Assembly: GCF_003112535.1 (NCBI RefSeq)
Contig: NZ_BEWA01000030.1
Coordinates: 1-64,000 of the forward strand
DNA: 64,000 nt
DNA from: Streptomyces rishiriensis
Lineage (GTDB): Bacteria > Actinomycetota > Actinomycetes > Streptomycetales > Streptomycetaceae
Direction: 5' to 3'
The notes below the pieces were generated by a model. The model saw only the letters and a list, made by a program, of their open reading frames with translations, was not told the origin of the DNA and made no database searches. Each line of letters opens with the position of its first letter. Within the stretch, counting starts at the first letter, position 1. Below, piece by piece: positions 37,109 to 45,558 of the stretch. The translations under genes were made by a program, and so were the position numbers.

Positions 37109-37840
37109 TCAGCCGCGGGGGTGGGATTCCTCTCGGCCGCCCGGTCCGCGGTCCGCGGTGCGGTCGAGCAGCCACCCGGTCGTCGGCACCACCGCCAGCG
37201 CGGTGCACCAGCCGCCGAGGACGTCGGTCGGGTAGTGCGCGCCCAGGGCCACCTGCGCCCAGCCCATGGCGGCGCCGGCGACCAGCGCGGCGCCCAGCAC
37301 GAGTGCCATGCCGGCCGTCCTGCCGAGGCCGAGCCGGCCGGTCGCGAGGAACGCCACCGCCAGGGCGAGCGCGGTGGCGAAGGCGGTGTGCCCGCTCGGG
37401 TAGGACAGGTTGGCGTCGCCGTGGATGGTGCGTCCCACCAGGTGCTTGAGCAGCGTCGCCACCCCGACGCTCACACCGGCGCCCGCCACGGTGAGCACCG
37501 CCGCACGAGGACGCTTCAGCGCCAGACAGCCCGTCACGACGACCAGGACCAGCATCACCGACCCCAGGGGCTCCCCCAGGAAGTCCAGGGCCAGCGCGAC
37601 GTCCCGCCACGGCGGACGCACACTGTCCGCCGTCGGCGGGACGATCCACCGGTCCACCCCACTGGGCTCGCCGTCACCGGCGTACAGCCCCCCGAGCACG
37701 ACGACGACCAGCGCGGCAAGGCCCACGACCGCCCCGAGCCACCCGCGCAGCACCGGGGGCAACACCGGATGCGCCGTCCGGCCGGCCGGACGGGCCCGCA
37801 CACCGTCACGGACCGTCTCCTGCCGTCGCCCACTGCCCAC
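37109..37840 (-). CDS. PAP2-superfamily membrane phosphatase
   Basis: A protein of about 243 residues with six transmembrane helices and the three phosphatase motifs of the family: KHLVGRTIHGDANL, YPSGHTAFATA and ALGAHYPTDVLGGW. It probably dephosphorylates lipid phosphates such as undecaprenyl pyrophosphate, which would support polysaccharide carrier recycling next door; this link is inferred. GTG at 37840 is preceded by GGGGGGT about 6 nt away; a GTG at 37873 would add 11 residues. Confidence 0.85.
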   Translation of the reverse strand: MGSGRRQETVRDGVRARPAGRTAHPVLPPVLRGWLGAVVGLAALVVVVLGGLYAGDGEPSGVDRWIVPPTADSVRPPWRDVALALDFLGEPLGSVMLVLVVVTGCLALKRPRAAVLTVAGAGVSVGVATLLKHLVGRTIHGDANLSYPSGHTAFATALALAVAFLATGRLGLGRTAGMALVLGAALVAGAAMGWAQVALGAHYPTDVLGGWCTALAVVPTTGWLLDRTADRGPGGREESHPRG

Positions 37841-37934
37841 CAACGACCCCCCGACATGTCGGAACCGGCTCACCAGGGAGCCACCGCCACCCTAACCGTC
37901 CGGGCCCGGCGGGACATGGGGCGAGGGAACGGGG

Positions 37935-38393
37935 CTAGGCGCCGTCCGTGTCGTCGCGCAGGGAGTGCGTCATGCTCCGCAGGATCCGGAACGCGCCCGA
38001 CCGCTCCGCCTCGGTCAGGCCGGCCAGCATTCTGACCTCGACGGACCGCACGGCCGCGGACGCCTTCTCCAGGCTCCGCCGACCGCGAGGCGTGAGCCGC
38101 GCGGGAAGGACCTTGCCGACGCGCGCCTCCGCGGGCCTGGTCACGTAGCCCTCCCGTTCCAGGTTCTGGAGCAGCACGTTCATCGACTGCCGCGTCACGA
38201 ACGCGCCGCGCGCGAGCTCGGAGTTCGACAAGCCCGGCCGTTGGGCCAGCAGCTCCAGGCAGGAGTAGTGCGTCACGCTCATCCCGAGCGGCCGCAGCAC
38301 CTCCTCCATGGCCGCGCGCAGGGCGCTCGAGGCCTCCTTCAGCAGGTAGCCCAGCGATGTGTCCAGGTCGACGCCGACACCCTTTTGACTCAT
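37935..38393 (-). CDS. MarR-family transcriptional regulator
   Basis: A 152-residue winged-helix regulator. It shows the dimerisation helix GYLLKEASSALRAAMEEVL, the recognition region NSELARGAFVTRQSMNVLLQ and the wing REGYVTRPAEARVGKVLPAR. Divergent from a VOC-family gene, with two palindromes in the 63-bp gap; one starts at its own ATG, implying tight autorepression. The ligand is unknown. Confidence 0.87.
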   Translation of the reverse strand: MSQKGVGVDLDTSLGYLLKEASSALRAAMEEVLRPLGMSVTHYSCLELLAQRPGLSNSELARGAFVTRQSMNVLLQNLEREGYVTRPAEARVGKVLPARLTPRGRRSLEKASAAVRSVEVRMLAGLTEAERSGAFRILRSMTHSLRDDTDGA

Positions 38394-38437
38394 GTCAGAA
38401 GTCTGACATACCTTGACCCGTGTCAGGAATCTGACAC
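38393..38437. promoter_or_regulatory. Two MarR operators between marR and VOC gene
   Basis: TGTCAGAAGTCTGACA (38393-38408) and GTGTCAGGAATCTGACAC (38420-38437) share TGTCAG/CTGACA arms and have centres 28 bp apart. The first touches the start codon of the minus-strand marR gene; the second precedes the VOC gene ribosome site. Confidence 0.8.
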
Positions 38438-38456
38438 GGAGAGAAGGAGCATCACC

Positions 38457-38825
38457 ATGCCCGCCACCGGCCCCGACTTCATCTCGCTCCAGGCACGCGA
38501 CCTCAGCGCTTCGCAGGCGTTCTACGAGCAGTACCTCGGCCTGGTCCGCTCACCGACCGGACCTCCGCACGCCGTCGTCTTCGAGACGCGGCCGATCGCG
38601 TTCGCCCTCCGCGAGGTCGTTCCCGGCACCGATCTCGCCTCCGTCGCCCAGCCCGGCATCGGCGCCGCGATATGGCTCCACGCCACCGACGTCCAGGCCA
38701 TCCACGACGCCCTCGTCGCCGACGGCCGCACCATCGTCTCCGCACCGGTCGACGGCCCCTTCGGCCGGACCTTCACCTTCGCCGACCCCGACGGCTACCA
38801 CGTCACGCTCCACGACCGCACCTGA
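38457..38825 (+). CDS. VOC/glyoxalase-family protein
   Basis: A 122-residue vicinal-oxygen-chelate protein: DFISLQARDLSASQAFYEQY at the start and TFTFADPDGYHVTLHDRT at the end, with two beta-alpha-beta-beta-beta halves. Members include dioxygenases, glyoxalases and antibiotic-binding proteins. Control by the divergent MarR suggests a role in detoxifying or sensing a small molecule. GAGAAGGAG precedes the ATG. Confidence 0.85.
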   Translation: MPATGPDFISLQARDLSASQAFYEQYLGLVRSPTGPPHAVVFETRPIAFALREVVPGTDLASVAQPGIGAAIWLHATDVQAIHDALVADGRTIVSAPVDGPFGRTFTFADPDGYHVTLHDRT

Positions 38826-39020
38826 CCGCCCACCCGCCCCCGGCGACGAGGTGCGCTCGCCCGGGCGGGAAGGGCGGCGTCCCGACGCGATCCGCACGGT
38901 CGAGCGGTGGGATCACTCGATCGTGAGTTCCTGCGCTGTCGCACCCGGCAGGACGCGATGCTCGGAAGGACGATGCGGGCCCAGGGCTGCCTGGAGGTAC
39001 GACGGGTGAGGGGAGACGGC

Positions 39021-39299
39021 GTGACACGAGAAGCGGGTCGACGCGGGGGCTTGGACGGTCAGGCGCTGTTGCTGGCCGCCGGGCTGGCTGATCTGGCGGT
39101 GAGCACGGTGGGTTCGGCCCTGGGAACCGTGCGGGGGCTGCTGCGCCGGTCGGACGCCGAAGAGCTCGCCGCGGAGGCCGAGCACGAACTCGTGGCACGT
39201 GGCCGTCTGGTGCTGGACAGGTACGCGGGCGTGCCCCCGGCCCACCTGGAGATCCTCGCCCGGCGCGCCCTCGCCCGGAAGGCCGCCGGTGGCGTCTGA
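39021..39299 (+). CDS. Small alpha-helical protein upstream of polyprenyl synthetase
   Basis: A 92-residue protein of unknown function, Ala/Leu-rich and predicted all-helical (GQALLLAAGLADLAVSTVGS, EELAAEAEHELVARGRLVLD). The GTG at 39021 has GGGGAGA upstream. It overlaps the polyprenyl synthetase start by 11 bp, so the two were made as a pair before the synthetase was truncated. The family is not recognised. Confidence 0.6.
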   Translation: MTREAGRRGGLDGQALLLAAGLADLAVSTVGSALGTVRGLLRRSDAEELAAEAEHELVARGRLVLDRYAGVPPAHLEILARRALARKAAGGV

Positions 39300-40035
39300 C
39301 CGGTGGGAGCCGCAGGCGTTCAAGGCTCGCGTGGACGCGGTGCTGCGGCAGTTCGTCGCCCGGGAGGCCGACGAGTTCGCGGCGGTCGATCCGATGCTCG
39401 GCGCGGTCGCCGAGAGGCTGGAGGCCGCGGTCGCGGACGGCAAGCGGCTGCGGGCGGCGTTCTGCTACTGGGGGTGGCGGGCGGCGGGGCAGCCGGACAG
39501 CGAAGCGCTGGTCCGGGCGGCGTCCTCGATGGAGCTGGTGCACGCCGCCGCGGTCGTGCACGACGACCTCATCGACGACAGTCCGCTGCGGCACGGGCGC
39601 CCCACGACCCATGTCGCGCTCCTCGGGGCCGTGGGGACTCGTGCGGACGCCGACGGCGCCGCGCGGTCGTTGGCGATGCTGGTGGGTGACCTGCTGATGG
39701 CGCTGGCCGGGCAGTTGTTCGCCACCAGCGGTCTGCCCGCCGCGTATCTCGTCCGGGCCCGCCCGTTGTGGGCGGTGACGGCCCGCGAGCTGATCGCGGG
39801 CGAGTGTCTGGAGATCCTGCGCACCGGAATCGGCCCGGACACCGAGGCGTCGCTGAAGGTGATCCGGTACAAGACCGCCAAGTACACCGTCGAACACCCC
39901 CTGCTGATCGGTGGTGCGCTGGCCGGTGCGGGGGCGTGGCTGCGCGAGGGCTACTCCGCGTACGGGCTGCCGCTGGGTGAGGCGTTCCAGCTCCGGGACG
40001 ACCTGCTCGCTGCACGACCTCGGCCTGCGCGGTGA
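39289..40035 (+). pseudogene. Truncated polyprenyl (isoprenoid) diphosphate synthetase
   Basis: The first ~240 residues of a trans-isoprenyl diphosphate synthase are intact. They include the first Asp-rich motif HDDLIDDSPLRHGRP, the GDLLMALAGQLF helix, and YKTAKYTVEHPLLIGGALAG. The second Asp-rich motif is reached (GEAFQLRDDLL), but the sequence then breaks into a short unrelated tail, ARPRPAR. About 100 C-terminal residues expected in this family are missing. The break coincides with the beginning of siderophore-synthetase coding sequence in another frame, so a deletion has fused the two genes. Residual activity is unlikely. Confidence 0.8.
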
Positions 40036-40449
40036 GCCGTGGCACCCGACCTCCTCGGTCCGCACCGTGCTCCGCCCCGGCACCCCCTGGATGCTCAAGC
40101 TCTCGCTCGCCCGGCGGATCACCAACTCCCGCCGGGAGAACCTCCGCAAGGAGCTGCACCGCGGCCCGGAGGTACACCGGCTGCTGGAGGCGGGCCTGGC
40201 CGCCGAGTGGCGGGCCGCGCACCCCGGCTCCGACATCGTCCGCGACTCCGGGTGGATCGGCCTGGACGCCCCCGGGCTGCCCGATCCCACCGGCCTGGAC
40301 ACGGTGGTGCGCCGCCGGCCGTCGGCCCGGACGCCCGGGTGCACTGCGTCGCCGGACTCGTCGCCGAGCAGCCGCTCGGCGACACCCGCGACTCCGCGCC
40401 GCCCGGGGTGGTGCGCGGCCTCGCCGCCCGCACCGCCCAGCCGTCGCCC

Positions 40450-40488
40450 GCCGTGTCCGCCGTGTCCGCCGTGTCCGCCGTGTCCGCC
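40450..40488 (+). repeat. 9-bp tandem repeat (GCCGTGTCC units) in siderophore synthetase remnant
   Basis: Four perfect 9-bp units encode Ala-Val-Ser triplets just before the conserved LRRYLDAVVLPIL segment. Confidence 0.85.
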
Positions 40489-40791
40489 GAGTGGCTCCGG
40501 CGCTACCTGGACGCGGTGGTGCTGCCCATCCTCCGGCTGGACGGCCAAGTCGGCATCGCCCTGGAAGCACACCAGCAGAACACTCTGGTCCTGCTGGACG
40601 CCGACGGCCGGCCCGTCGGCTGCCGCTACCGCGACAACCAGGGCTACTGCTTTTGCCGGTCGAAGGCCGCCGAACTGTCCGCCCGCCTGCCCGGTATCGG
40701 TACGCTCAGCGACATGTTCGTCCCCGACCAGGTCGCCGACGAGCGGTTCTGCCACTACCTCGGCATCAACCACGTGCTCGGCCTGATCGGC

Positions 40792-40863
40792 GCGTTCGGC
40801 GCGTTCGGCGTGTTCGGCGTGTTCGGCGCGTTCGGCGCGTTCGGCGCGTTCGGCGCGTTCGGC
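40792..40863 (+). repeat. 9-bp tandem repeat (GCGTTCGGC units) in siderophore synthetase remnant
   Basis: Eight adjacent 9-bp units (two carry GTG in place of GCG) encode a Gly-Ala/Val-Phe run inside a conserved helix, expanding what should be a single GAFG. Confidence 0.9.
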
Positions 40864-41087
40864 GCCCAGCGTCTGGCGGCCGAGGGGCAGTTGCTCACCC
40901 TGCTGCGCCGCTTCCTCGCCGGCCCGGCCGCCGCGCCCGGCTCCGGCCTGACCGCCCGGCTGCTCGACGCGCCGACCCTGCACTGCAAGGCCAGCCTGCT
41001 CACCCGCCTCGAGGGCCTCGACGAGCCGGTCGGCCCGGTGTCCACCCGGTCGGTGTACGTCACCCTGCCCGACCCGGTCGCGGCCCC

Positions 41088-41651
41088 GTGACCCACACCG
41101 CCCTCCCCTGCGCGCTGACCAGCGCCGCCGGCGCGTTCCGGCTGCGCCCCGTCCGGCCGGCCGACCTGCCGCTGATCGCCGAGTGGATGAACGACCCGGC
41201 GGTCGCGGCGTACTGGTCGCTCGACGGGCCGGCCGAGCGCACCGAGCGACACGTCGCCGCCCAGCTGGCCGGCGACGGCCGCAGCACCCCTTGCCTGGGC
41301 CTGCTCGACGGCACGCCGATGAGCTACTGGGAGGTGTACCGCGCCGACCTCGACCCGCTCGCCCGCCATTACCGGTCCGAGCCCCACGACACAGGCATCC
41401 ATCTGCTGCTCGGGCCGCCCGAGGCACGCGGCAGGGGGCTCGGCAGCATCCTGCTCACCACCGTCGCCGATCACCTGCTGCGGTACGCCCCCCGGCTGGT
41501 CGGCGAGCCGGACCTGCGCAACGCCCCGTCCCTCAGGGCGTTCCGAAACGCCGGTTTCCACCGCGTGGCCGAACTCGACCTGCCCGACAAGCGGGCCGTC
41601 CTGATGGCCCGTCGACCGGCCCCGCCCGCCAGGAGGACCACGACAGCATGA
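41088..41651 (+). CDS. Siderophore-type GNAT acyltransferase (IucB/RhbD-like)
   Basis: A 187-residue GNAT enzyme of the branch that acylates N-hydroxy-amines in hydroxamate siderophore assembly. Visible parts are RLRPVRPADLPLIAEWMNDP, GTPMSYWEVYRADLDPLARH, HLLLGPPEARGRGLGSILL (acetyl-CoA binding) and RNAPSLRAFRNAGFHRVAEL. The reading frame is intact, although both neighbours are broken, so it is probably a stranded survivor of the cluster. GTGA and ATGA overlaps at both ends. Confidence 0.85.
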   Translation: MTHTALPCALTSAAGAFRLRPVRPADLPLIAEWMNDPAVAAYWSLDGPAERTERHVAAQLAGDGRSTPCLGLLDGTPMSYWEVYRADLDPLARHYRSEPHDTGIHLLLGPPEARGRGLGSILLTTVADHLLRYAPRLVGEPDLRNAPSLRAFRNAGFHRVAELDLPDKRAVLMARRPAPPARRTTTA

Positions 41652-42035
41652 ACCAGCCGGCGACCGCACCGTACGACCAGGTGCCGGACATGGACACCGA
41701 CGCACGAACGGAGTTCCGCTGGCACCACGGCCTGCTGGTCGACGGGGCCAGGGTGCAGGTCCCCTTCCTGGCCGACCTCGTCTCCCTGGCCGAGCGGCCC
41801 ATGACATCACCGTCCTCGGTTCCGGCCAGTCCGGCGCCGAGATCTTCCTCGACCTCCGTCGGCGCACCCGACCTGAGGCCTCGGCGCCCACCGGGCCGCC
41901 GTGATCCTCAACGCGGTCGCGGGCCGCACCGTCCATCCGCTCCCCGCCCGCACGGCCTGGACCAGCTTCGCGCCGCCCACCCCCGCCGACTCACGACCGC
42001 ACGAGAACGACAGTGTGCCCGCACACGCCCGTTGA
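41648..42035 (+). pseudogene. Remnant of lysine/ornithine N-monooxygenase (IucD-like)
   Basis: Three blocks of a flavin N-hydroxylase survive in different frames. Block one (ATG 41648) reads FRWHHGLLVDGARVQVPFLA, typical of residues ~50-75 of this family. Block two, from about 41790, reads HDITVLGSGQSGAEIFLDLR, the second dinucleotide motif normally ~130 residues later. Block three, from about 41895, reads VILNAVAGRTVHPLPARTAW and ends the protein. At least two internal deletions occurred, so it is non-functional. It would have supplied the N-hydroxy amine for the acyltransferase and NIS synthetase. Confidence 0.75.
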
Positions 42036-42069
42036 CCCGCCGCCCGGAGAACTCGTCCGGCGGGTCCGG

Positions 42070-43191
42070 TCACGCTGCCGCGATGACGGAGGCGATGCTG
42101 CGGTGCCGGGCGACGCCGTGCGCGAAATCGGGCGCGCGTGACGTGCCGTCACGCAGGTCGTCCAGGAACTGCCGGTAGGCGTGGGCAACCGCGTAAGCCG
42201 GCGCGTCGGCCCGGGGGTCCAGTCGCGGGACGCGGACGTACGCTTCTGGCACCGCCATGGGAGCGAGCTCGGTGGACGTTCCGCGGCCGCCTTCGAGGGT
42301 GACCGGACTGAGCTGTGGGTGGCCGATCGGGGCGGTGAGGACGAGGTCGCCCTCGGTGCCGTTGATCTCCCAGCGGAAGTTGGTCCCCCGGGACCTGCCT
42401 CCGCGGTAGTGGAAGGTGGCCACCGCTCCGCCCGGCAGCCGTCCCGAGGCCACCACCTGGTCCGCAGCGGTCATCGGCACGGGTTGCCCGCTCTCGGTGT
42501 CCACGGCCGACGTACGCCGCGACACCAGGTGGATCCGCAGTTCCTCGGGCTCTCCCAGGACCGACGCGAGTCCGTCGAGAGCGTGGCTGAAGGGAACGGT
42601 CAGCAGTGTCGCGCCGTTCGCGGCCTCGAGCACATGGTGATCGCCGGGCCCGACGGTGGCGCCCCAGGCGCCGCCCGAGCCGACGACCGTCGTGGAGAGC
42701 ACCTCCCCCACGTACCCGTCGGCCACGAGATGCCGTGCGTAGGCGAAGGCCGGGTGCGACCGCGCCTGGAGTCCGACGACGGTCGGCACCGCGTGGCTGT
42801 GTGCTTGCTGCGCCATGTCCACGGCCTCCGCGAGCCCGTTGCCCAGCGGCCACTCGCACAGCACGCTCTTGCCGGCGCTCAGCGCCGCCTGCACCAGTTC
42901 CCGGTGGTGCGGCACTTTCACCGCCACGACCACCAGGTCCACCTCGTCACAGGCCACGAGTTCGGCAGCCGTCCCGAAGGCACTGGACACACCATGCTTC
43001 TGTCCGGAGCGCTCCGCCGAGTGTTTCGAACTCGCGCTCAGGGCCCGCAGCTCATAACCCGGGACGGCGCGCAGGGCAGGCAGGTGAGAGCGCTCGGCCC
43101 AACTGCCGTGCGCCCCAAGTCCTATGACCCCTACTCCGATCGGCTTCTCGGACCGGGCCAGCTCGGCGAGCAGCGACTCAGATGTATTCAT
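42070..43191 (-). CDS. Gfo/Idh/MocA-family oxidoreductase
   Basis: A 373-residue NAD(P)-dependent sugar-type dehydrogenase. N-terminal Rossmann motif GVGVIGLGAHGSWAERSHLP, the EWPLGNGLAEAVDM loop corresponding to EKP, and a C-terminal beta-sheet domain with GDHHVLEAANGATLL. The Gal80-like pattern (CEWPLG in place of EKPL) is typical of a subgroup seen in fungi and bacteria. AGGTGA precedes the ATG. Divergent from a MarR gene with two operators between them, so it is likely induced by a small ligand of that regulator. Confidence 0.87.
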   Translation of the reverse strand: MNTSESLLAELARSEKPIGVGVIGLGAHGSWAERSHLPALRAVPGYELRALSASSKHSAERSGQKHGVSSAFGTAAELVACDEVDLVVVAVKVPHHRELVQAALSAGKSVLCEWPLGNGLAEAVDMAQQAHSHAVPTVVGLQARSHPAFAYARHLVADGYVGEVLSTTVVGSGGAWGATVGPGDHHVLEAANGATLLTVPFSHALDGLASVLGEPEELRIHLVSRRTSAVDTESGQPVPMTAADQVVASGRLPGGAVATFHYRGGRSRGTNFRWEINGTEGDLVLTAPIGHPQLSPVTLEGGRGTSTELAPMAVPEAYVRVPRLDPRADAPAYAVAHAYRQFLDDLRDGTSRAPDFAHGVARHRSIASVIAAA

Positions 43192-43305
43192 GATGCGTCA
43201 CCTGTTCTTTGTCGAGCGGGTGCCGACGCGGGAGATTCACGCTCGGCGGGTACCGGGTGAGTGGGTGACGCCGTGGACGGGATGGAGCGGCAGCCACCTG
43301 CTAGC

Positions 43306-43347
43306 GTTGACATTTCAACACTACGAAGGGTGCGTTGACATGTCAAC
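43306..43347. promoter_or_regulatory. Two MarR operators upstream of marR
   Basis: GTTGACATTTCAAC (43306-43319) and the perfect palindrome GTTGACATGTCAAC (43334-43347) have centres 28 bp apart. The second contains the marR start codon, implying autorepression. Confidence 0.8.
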
Positions 43348-43795
43348 ATCGGACGGCCGGACTCCCGAGCCGGACGAGGCCACGAGCAGGGCCGCACCGG
43401 ATCCCGTCGACCTCTGGTCCGCCTTCAAGCGCGCCCACGAGATCGTCCGAACCCGTGTGATCGCGGACGCCGCCGACTCGGCGGGCCTGTCCGAGCCGGA
43501 CCTGACGATCCTCGTCACCCTGAACAAGGCGGGAGGCTCCCTGCGCCAGAGCGAGCTCGCCGCGTCGCTCGGCTGGGACCGCACCCGCATCTCCCACCAG
43601 CTCACCCGCATGAGCAAGCGCCAACTCGTCACCCGCGAACGCGCCGACGGTGTCACCGTCACCCTCACCGGCACCGGACGTCAGGCCATCACCGCCGTGC
43701 ATCCCGGCCTGGACGCCGCGGTACGCCGCCACTTCACCGACAAGCTCTCCGCGCAGGAGATCGACACACTGAGTTCTCTCCTGCGCCGGCTGTAG
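43340..43795 (+). CDS. MarR-family transcriptional regulator
   Basis: A 151-residue winged-helix protein. It shows the helix VDLWSAFKRAHEIVRTRVIA, the recognition segment RQSELAASLGWDRTRISHQL, the wing VTRERADGVTVTLTGTGR and the C-terminal dimer helix. The ATG inside the second palindrome was chosen because the upstream in-frame extension (to 43124) runs through both operators. It probably controls itself and the divergent oxidoreductase gene. Confidence 0.87.
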   Translation: MSTSDGRTPEPDEATSRAAPDPVDLWSAFKRAHEIVRTRVIADAADSAGLSEPDLTILVTLNKAGGSLRQSELAASLGWDRTRISHQLTRMSKRQLVTRERADGVTVTLTGTGRQAITAVHPGLDAAVRRHFTDKLSAQEIDTLSSLLRRL

Positions 43796-43834
43796 CCACC
43801 GGAACGGAAGCCGACAAGCCGCAGAGGCACGGCA

Positions 43835-43957
43835 CCAGCCCCGCTCCTCCAGCTCCCCGATCAGCAGGGCGATGCGCCCGCCGAGGGTGACGAGGTCCTG
43901 GATGAAGCGCTCCAGGCACTGGATCAGCCGGTCCTTGTAGGCGAGGAACGCCCGCAT
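43835..43957 (-). pseudogene. Possible DUF2397 (TIGR02677, JetA-like) remnant
   Basis: About 41 residues reading MRAFLAYKDRLIQCLERFIQ and continuing DLVTLGGRIALLIGELEERG resemble an internal helical segment of DUF2397 proteins, the JetA component of Wadjet-type plasmid defence. No start, flanking domain or partner genes are present, so this is at most a short fossil. The match rests on memory of the family and needs a profile search. Confidence 0.35.
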
Positions 43958-44055
43958 GACCTGGCGGCAGACGGGGGCGTCGGGGGCGGCGAGACGGGAA
44001 CGGGGTGCAGTCGCCGGAGGTCGTCTCGCCACGTTCTTCCAGCGCGGTCACGGGC

Positions 44056-44544
44056 TCACGACTGAGGTGTCACCACGCACTCCGCCCAGACGGTCTTGCC
44101 CGGGCCATCGGGCCGGAGGCGCCAGCCCCAGCGGGTGGCGAGCGCCGCGACGAGAAGCAGCCCTCGGCCGCCGGTGTCCTCTTCGCCGGGGGCGGCCAGC
44201 GATTCCGCGTCGGGCGGCGTGCGTTCGGTGCGGGCGTCGGTGACCTCGATCCTGACCGTGTGGGCGGATGCGCTCACGTGCAGAAGCAGATGGAAGTCCC
44301 GGCTGGGGACGTGGCCGTGCCGTACGGCGTTGGCGGTCAGCTCGCCGAGGACCAGCACGATCCCTTCGTGCGGGCCGGCGCCGTACGGGATACCCCAGGT
44401 GTCCAGCCGGTGCGCGGCCAGTCGGCGAGCGAGGCGGGCGCCCCGTGGGGCAGAGGTGAAACGCATCTCGAAGGTGCGGCCCAAGTCAGCGCTGAGGCGC
44501 ATGGGTTGGGAGGCGCTGATGGGGCTGGGGGGTTGGCTCGTCAT
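44056..44544 (-). CDS. Anti-sigma-factor-like ATP-binding protein (RsbW/HATPase)
   Basis: A 162-residue GHKL-fold protein. The N box LVLGELTANAVRHGHV binds ATP/Mg, and the G boxes are EVTDARTERTPPD and DTGGRGLLLVAALATRWGWR. Streptomyces has many such small kinase-like proteins, often next to an XRE/DUF397 pair as here; this trio matches whiJ/abaA-type developmental loci. ATG at 44544 was preferred over a longer frame from 44592. It is divergent from the XRE gene. Confidence 0.87.
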   Translation of the reverse strand: MTSQPPSPISASQPMRLSADLGRTFEMRFTSAPRGARLARRLAAHRLDTWGIPYGAGPHEGIVLVLGELTANAVRHGHVPSRDFHLLLHVSASAHTVRIEVTDARTERTPPDAESLAAPGEEDTGGRGLLLVAALATRWGWRLRPDGPGKTVWAECVVTPQS

Positions 44545-44688
44545 GCCGACAACGGTGACGTCGGTCGCGTAGCGTGACCAGTGGTGACGCACCGACGCGG
44601 GCCGTTGTACGCGTGGTGGCGGTAGGGGTACGAGGTGCGCGGCGTGACAAGGCCGCCGGGACGGCGTTGAGCCGAGGAGGCGGTAGCG

Positions 44689-45558
44689 ATGACCGAGGGT
44701 GCGGACGAGAGGGCGGAGACCACGGTGGCGGACGACGCGGGACAGGCGACGGCGGACACGTCCGGCCAGGCTGTGGTCATCGCGTTCGGGCAGACGCTGA
44801 AGACGCTGCGGGTGCGGGCGGGCCTGGAGCGAGAGGAGTTCGGGCGGCGTATCGGATACTCGGCGTCCACGGTCGCGTCGTACGAGCAGGGTCGGCGGAT
44901 CCCCTCACCCAGGACCATCGAGCGGGCGGACGAGGTCCTGAACGCGGGCGGGCTGCTGACGGTGTGGAAGGAGCAGGTGGAACGGGCTCAGTATCCGGTG
45001 TTCTTCCAGGGGATGGCGACGCTGGAGAAGGGGGCTCTGGAGCTGCTCATGTACGACACCCATGTCGTCAACGGCCTGCTGCAGACGGAGGAGTACATGA
45101 GGGCCCTGCTGGCCATGCGGTGTCCTCCCCTTGACCAGGAAACGATCGAGCAGCGGGTGACCGCCCGACTGGCGCGGCAGGACATCTTCGGCCGTCGGCC
45201 CGCACCCTTGCTGAGCTTCGTGATGGACGAGGCGGTGTTGCGACACCGCTACGGCGGCAGGAACGTACTACGGGGGCAGTTGGAGCACCTTCTGCTGATC
45301 GGTGACAAGCGGAACGTGGAGATTCAAGTCATGCCGGTCGATTGCGAGGACAACGCGGGTGTGAATGGACCGTTCACGGTCCTCACGCACAAGGACAGCA
45401 AGAAGTTCGTGTACTCAGAGGCACATGCGACCAGCACCCTCGAGACCGACTCGGAGCAGACGGTTCTCGCCGCCGCCCGTTATGGGATCATCCGATCGCA
45501 GGCTCTCACTCCGCGGGAGTCGCTGAAGCTGATCGAAGGGTTGTTGGGATCGCTATGA
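44689..45558 (+). CDS. XRE-family regulator with DUF5753 (WhiJ-like)
   Basis: A 289-residue protein. Helix-turn-helix at about 35-85 (TLKTLRVRAGLEREEFGRRI, YSASTVASYEQGRRIPS), then the DUF5753 domain (FQGMATLEKGALELLMYDTH, VNGLLQTEEYMRALL, LRGQLEHLLLIGDKRNVEIQ). WhiJ-like proteins regulate development or antibiotic production with a DUF397 partner. GAGGAGG lies near the ATG. It overlaps the DUF397 gene by ATGA. Confidence 0.9.
   Translation: MTEGADERAETTVADDAGQATADTSGQAVVIAFGQTLKTLRVRAGLEREEFGRRIGYSASTVASYEQGRRIPSPRTIERADEVLNAGGLLTVWKEQVERAQYPVFFQGMATLEKGALELLMYDTHVVNGLLQTEEYMRALLAMRCPPLDQETIEQRVTARLARQDIFGRRPAPLLSFVMDEAVLRHRYGGRNVLRGQLEHLLLIGDKRNVEIQVMPVDCEDNAGVNGPFTVLTHKDSKKFVYSEAHATSTLETDSEQTVLAAARYGIIRSQALTPRESLKLIEGLLGSL

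Larger units (their letters stand above)
40014..41091 (+). pseudogene. Remnant of an IucA/IucC-type (NIS) siderophore synthetase
   Basis: The 5' half is gone. Coding similarity starts with HDLGLRGEPWHPTSSVRTVL and LKLSLARRITNSRRENL, typical of the central NIS synthetase domain. It then shifts frame between about 40305 and 40335 and continues with VHCVAGLVAEQPLG, YLDAVVLPILRLDGQVGIAL, EAHQQNTLVLLDADGRPVG and HCKASLLTRLEG to a normal stop. Two in-frame tandem repeats (VSA and GAFG units) expand the C-terminal half. It overlaps the acyltransferase gene by GTGA, so an operon existed. Non-functional as it stands. Confidence 0.8.
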
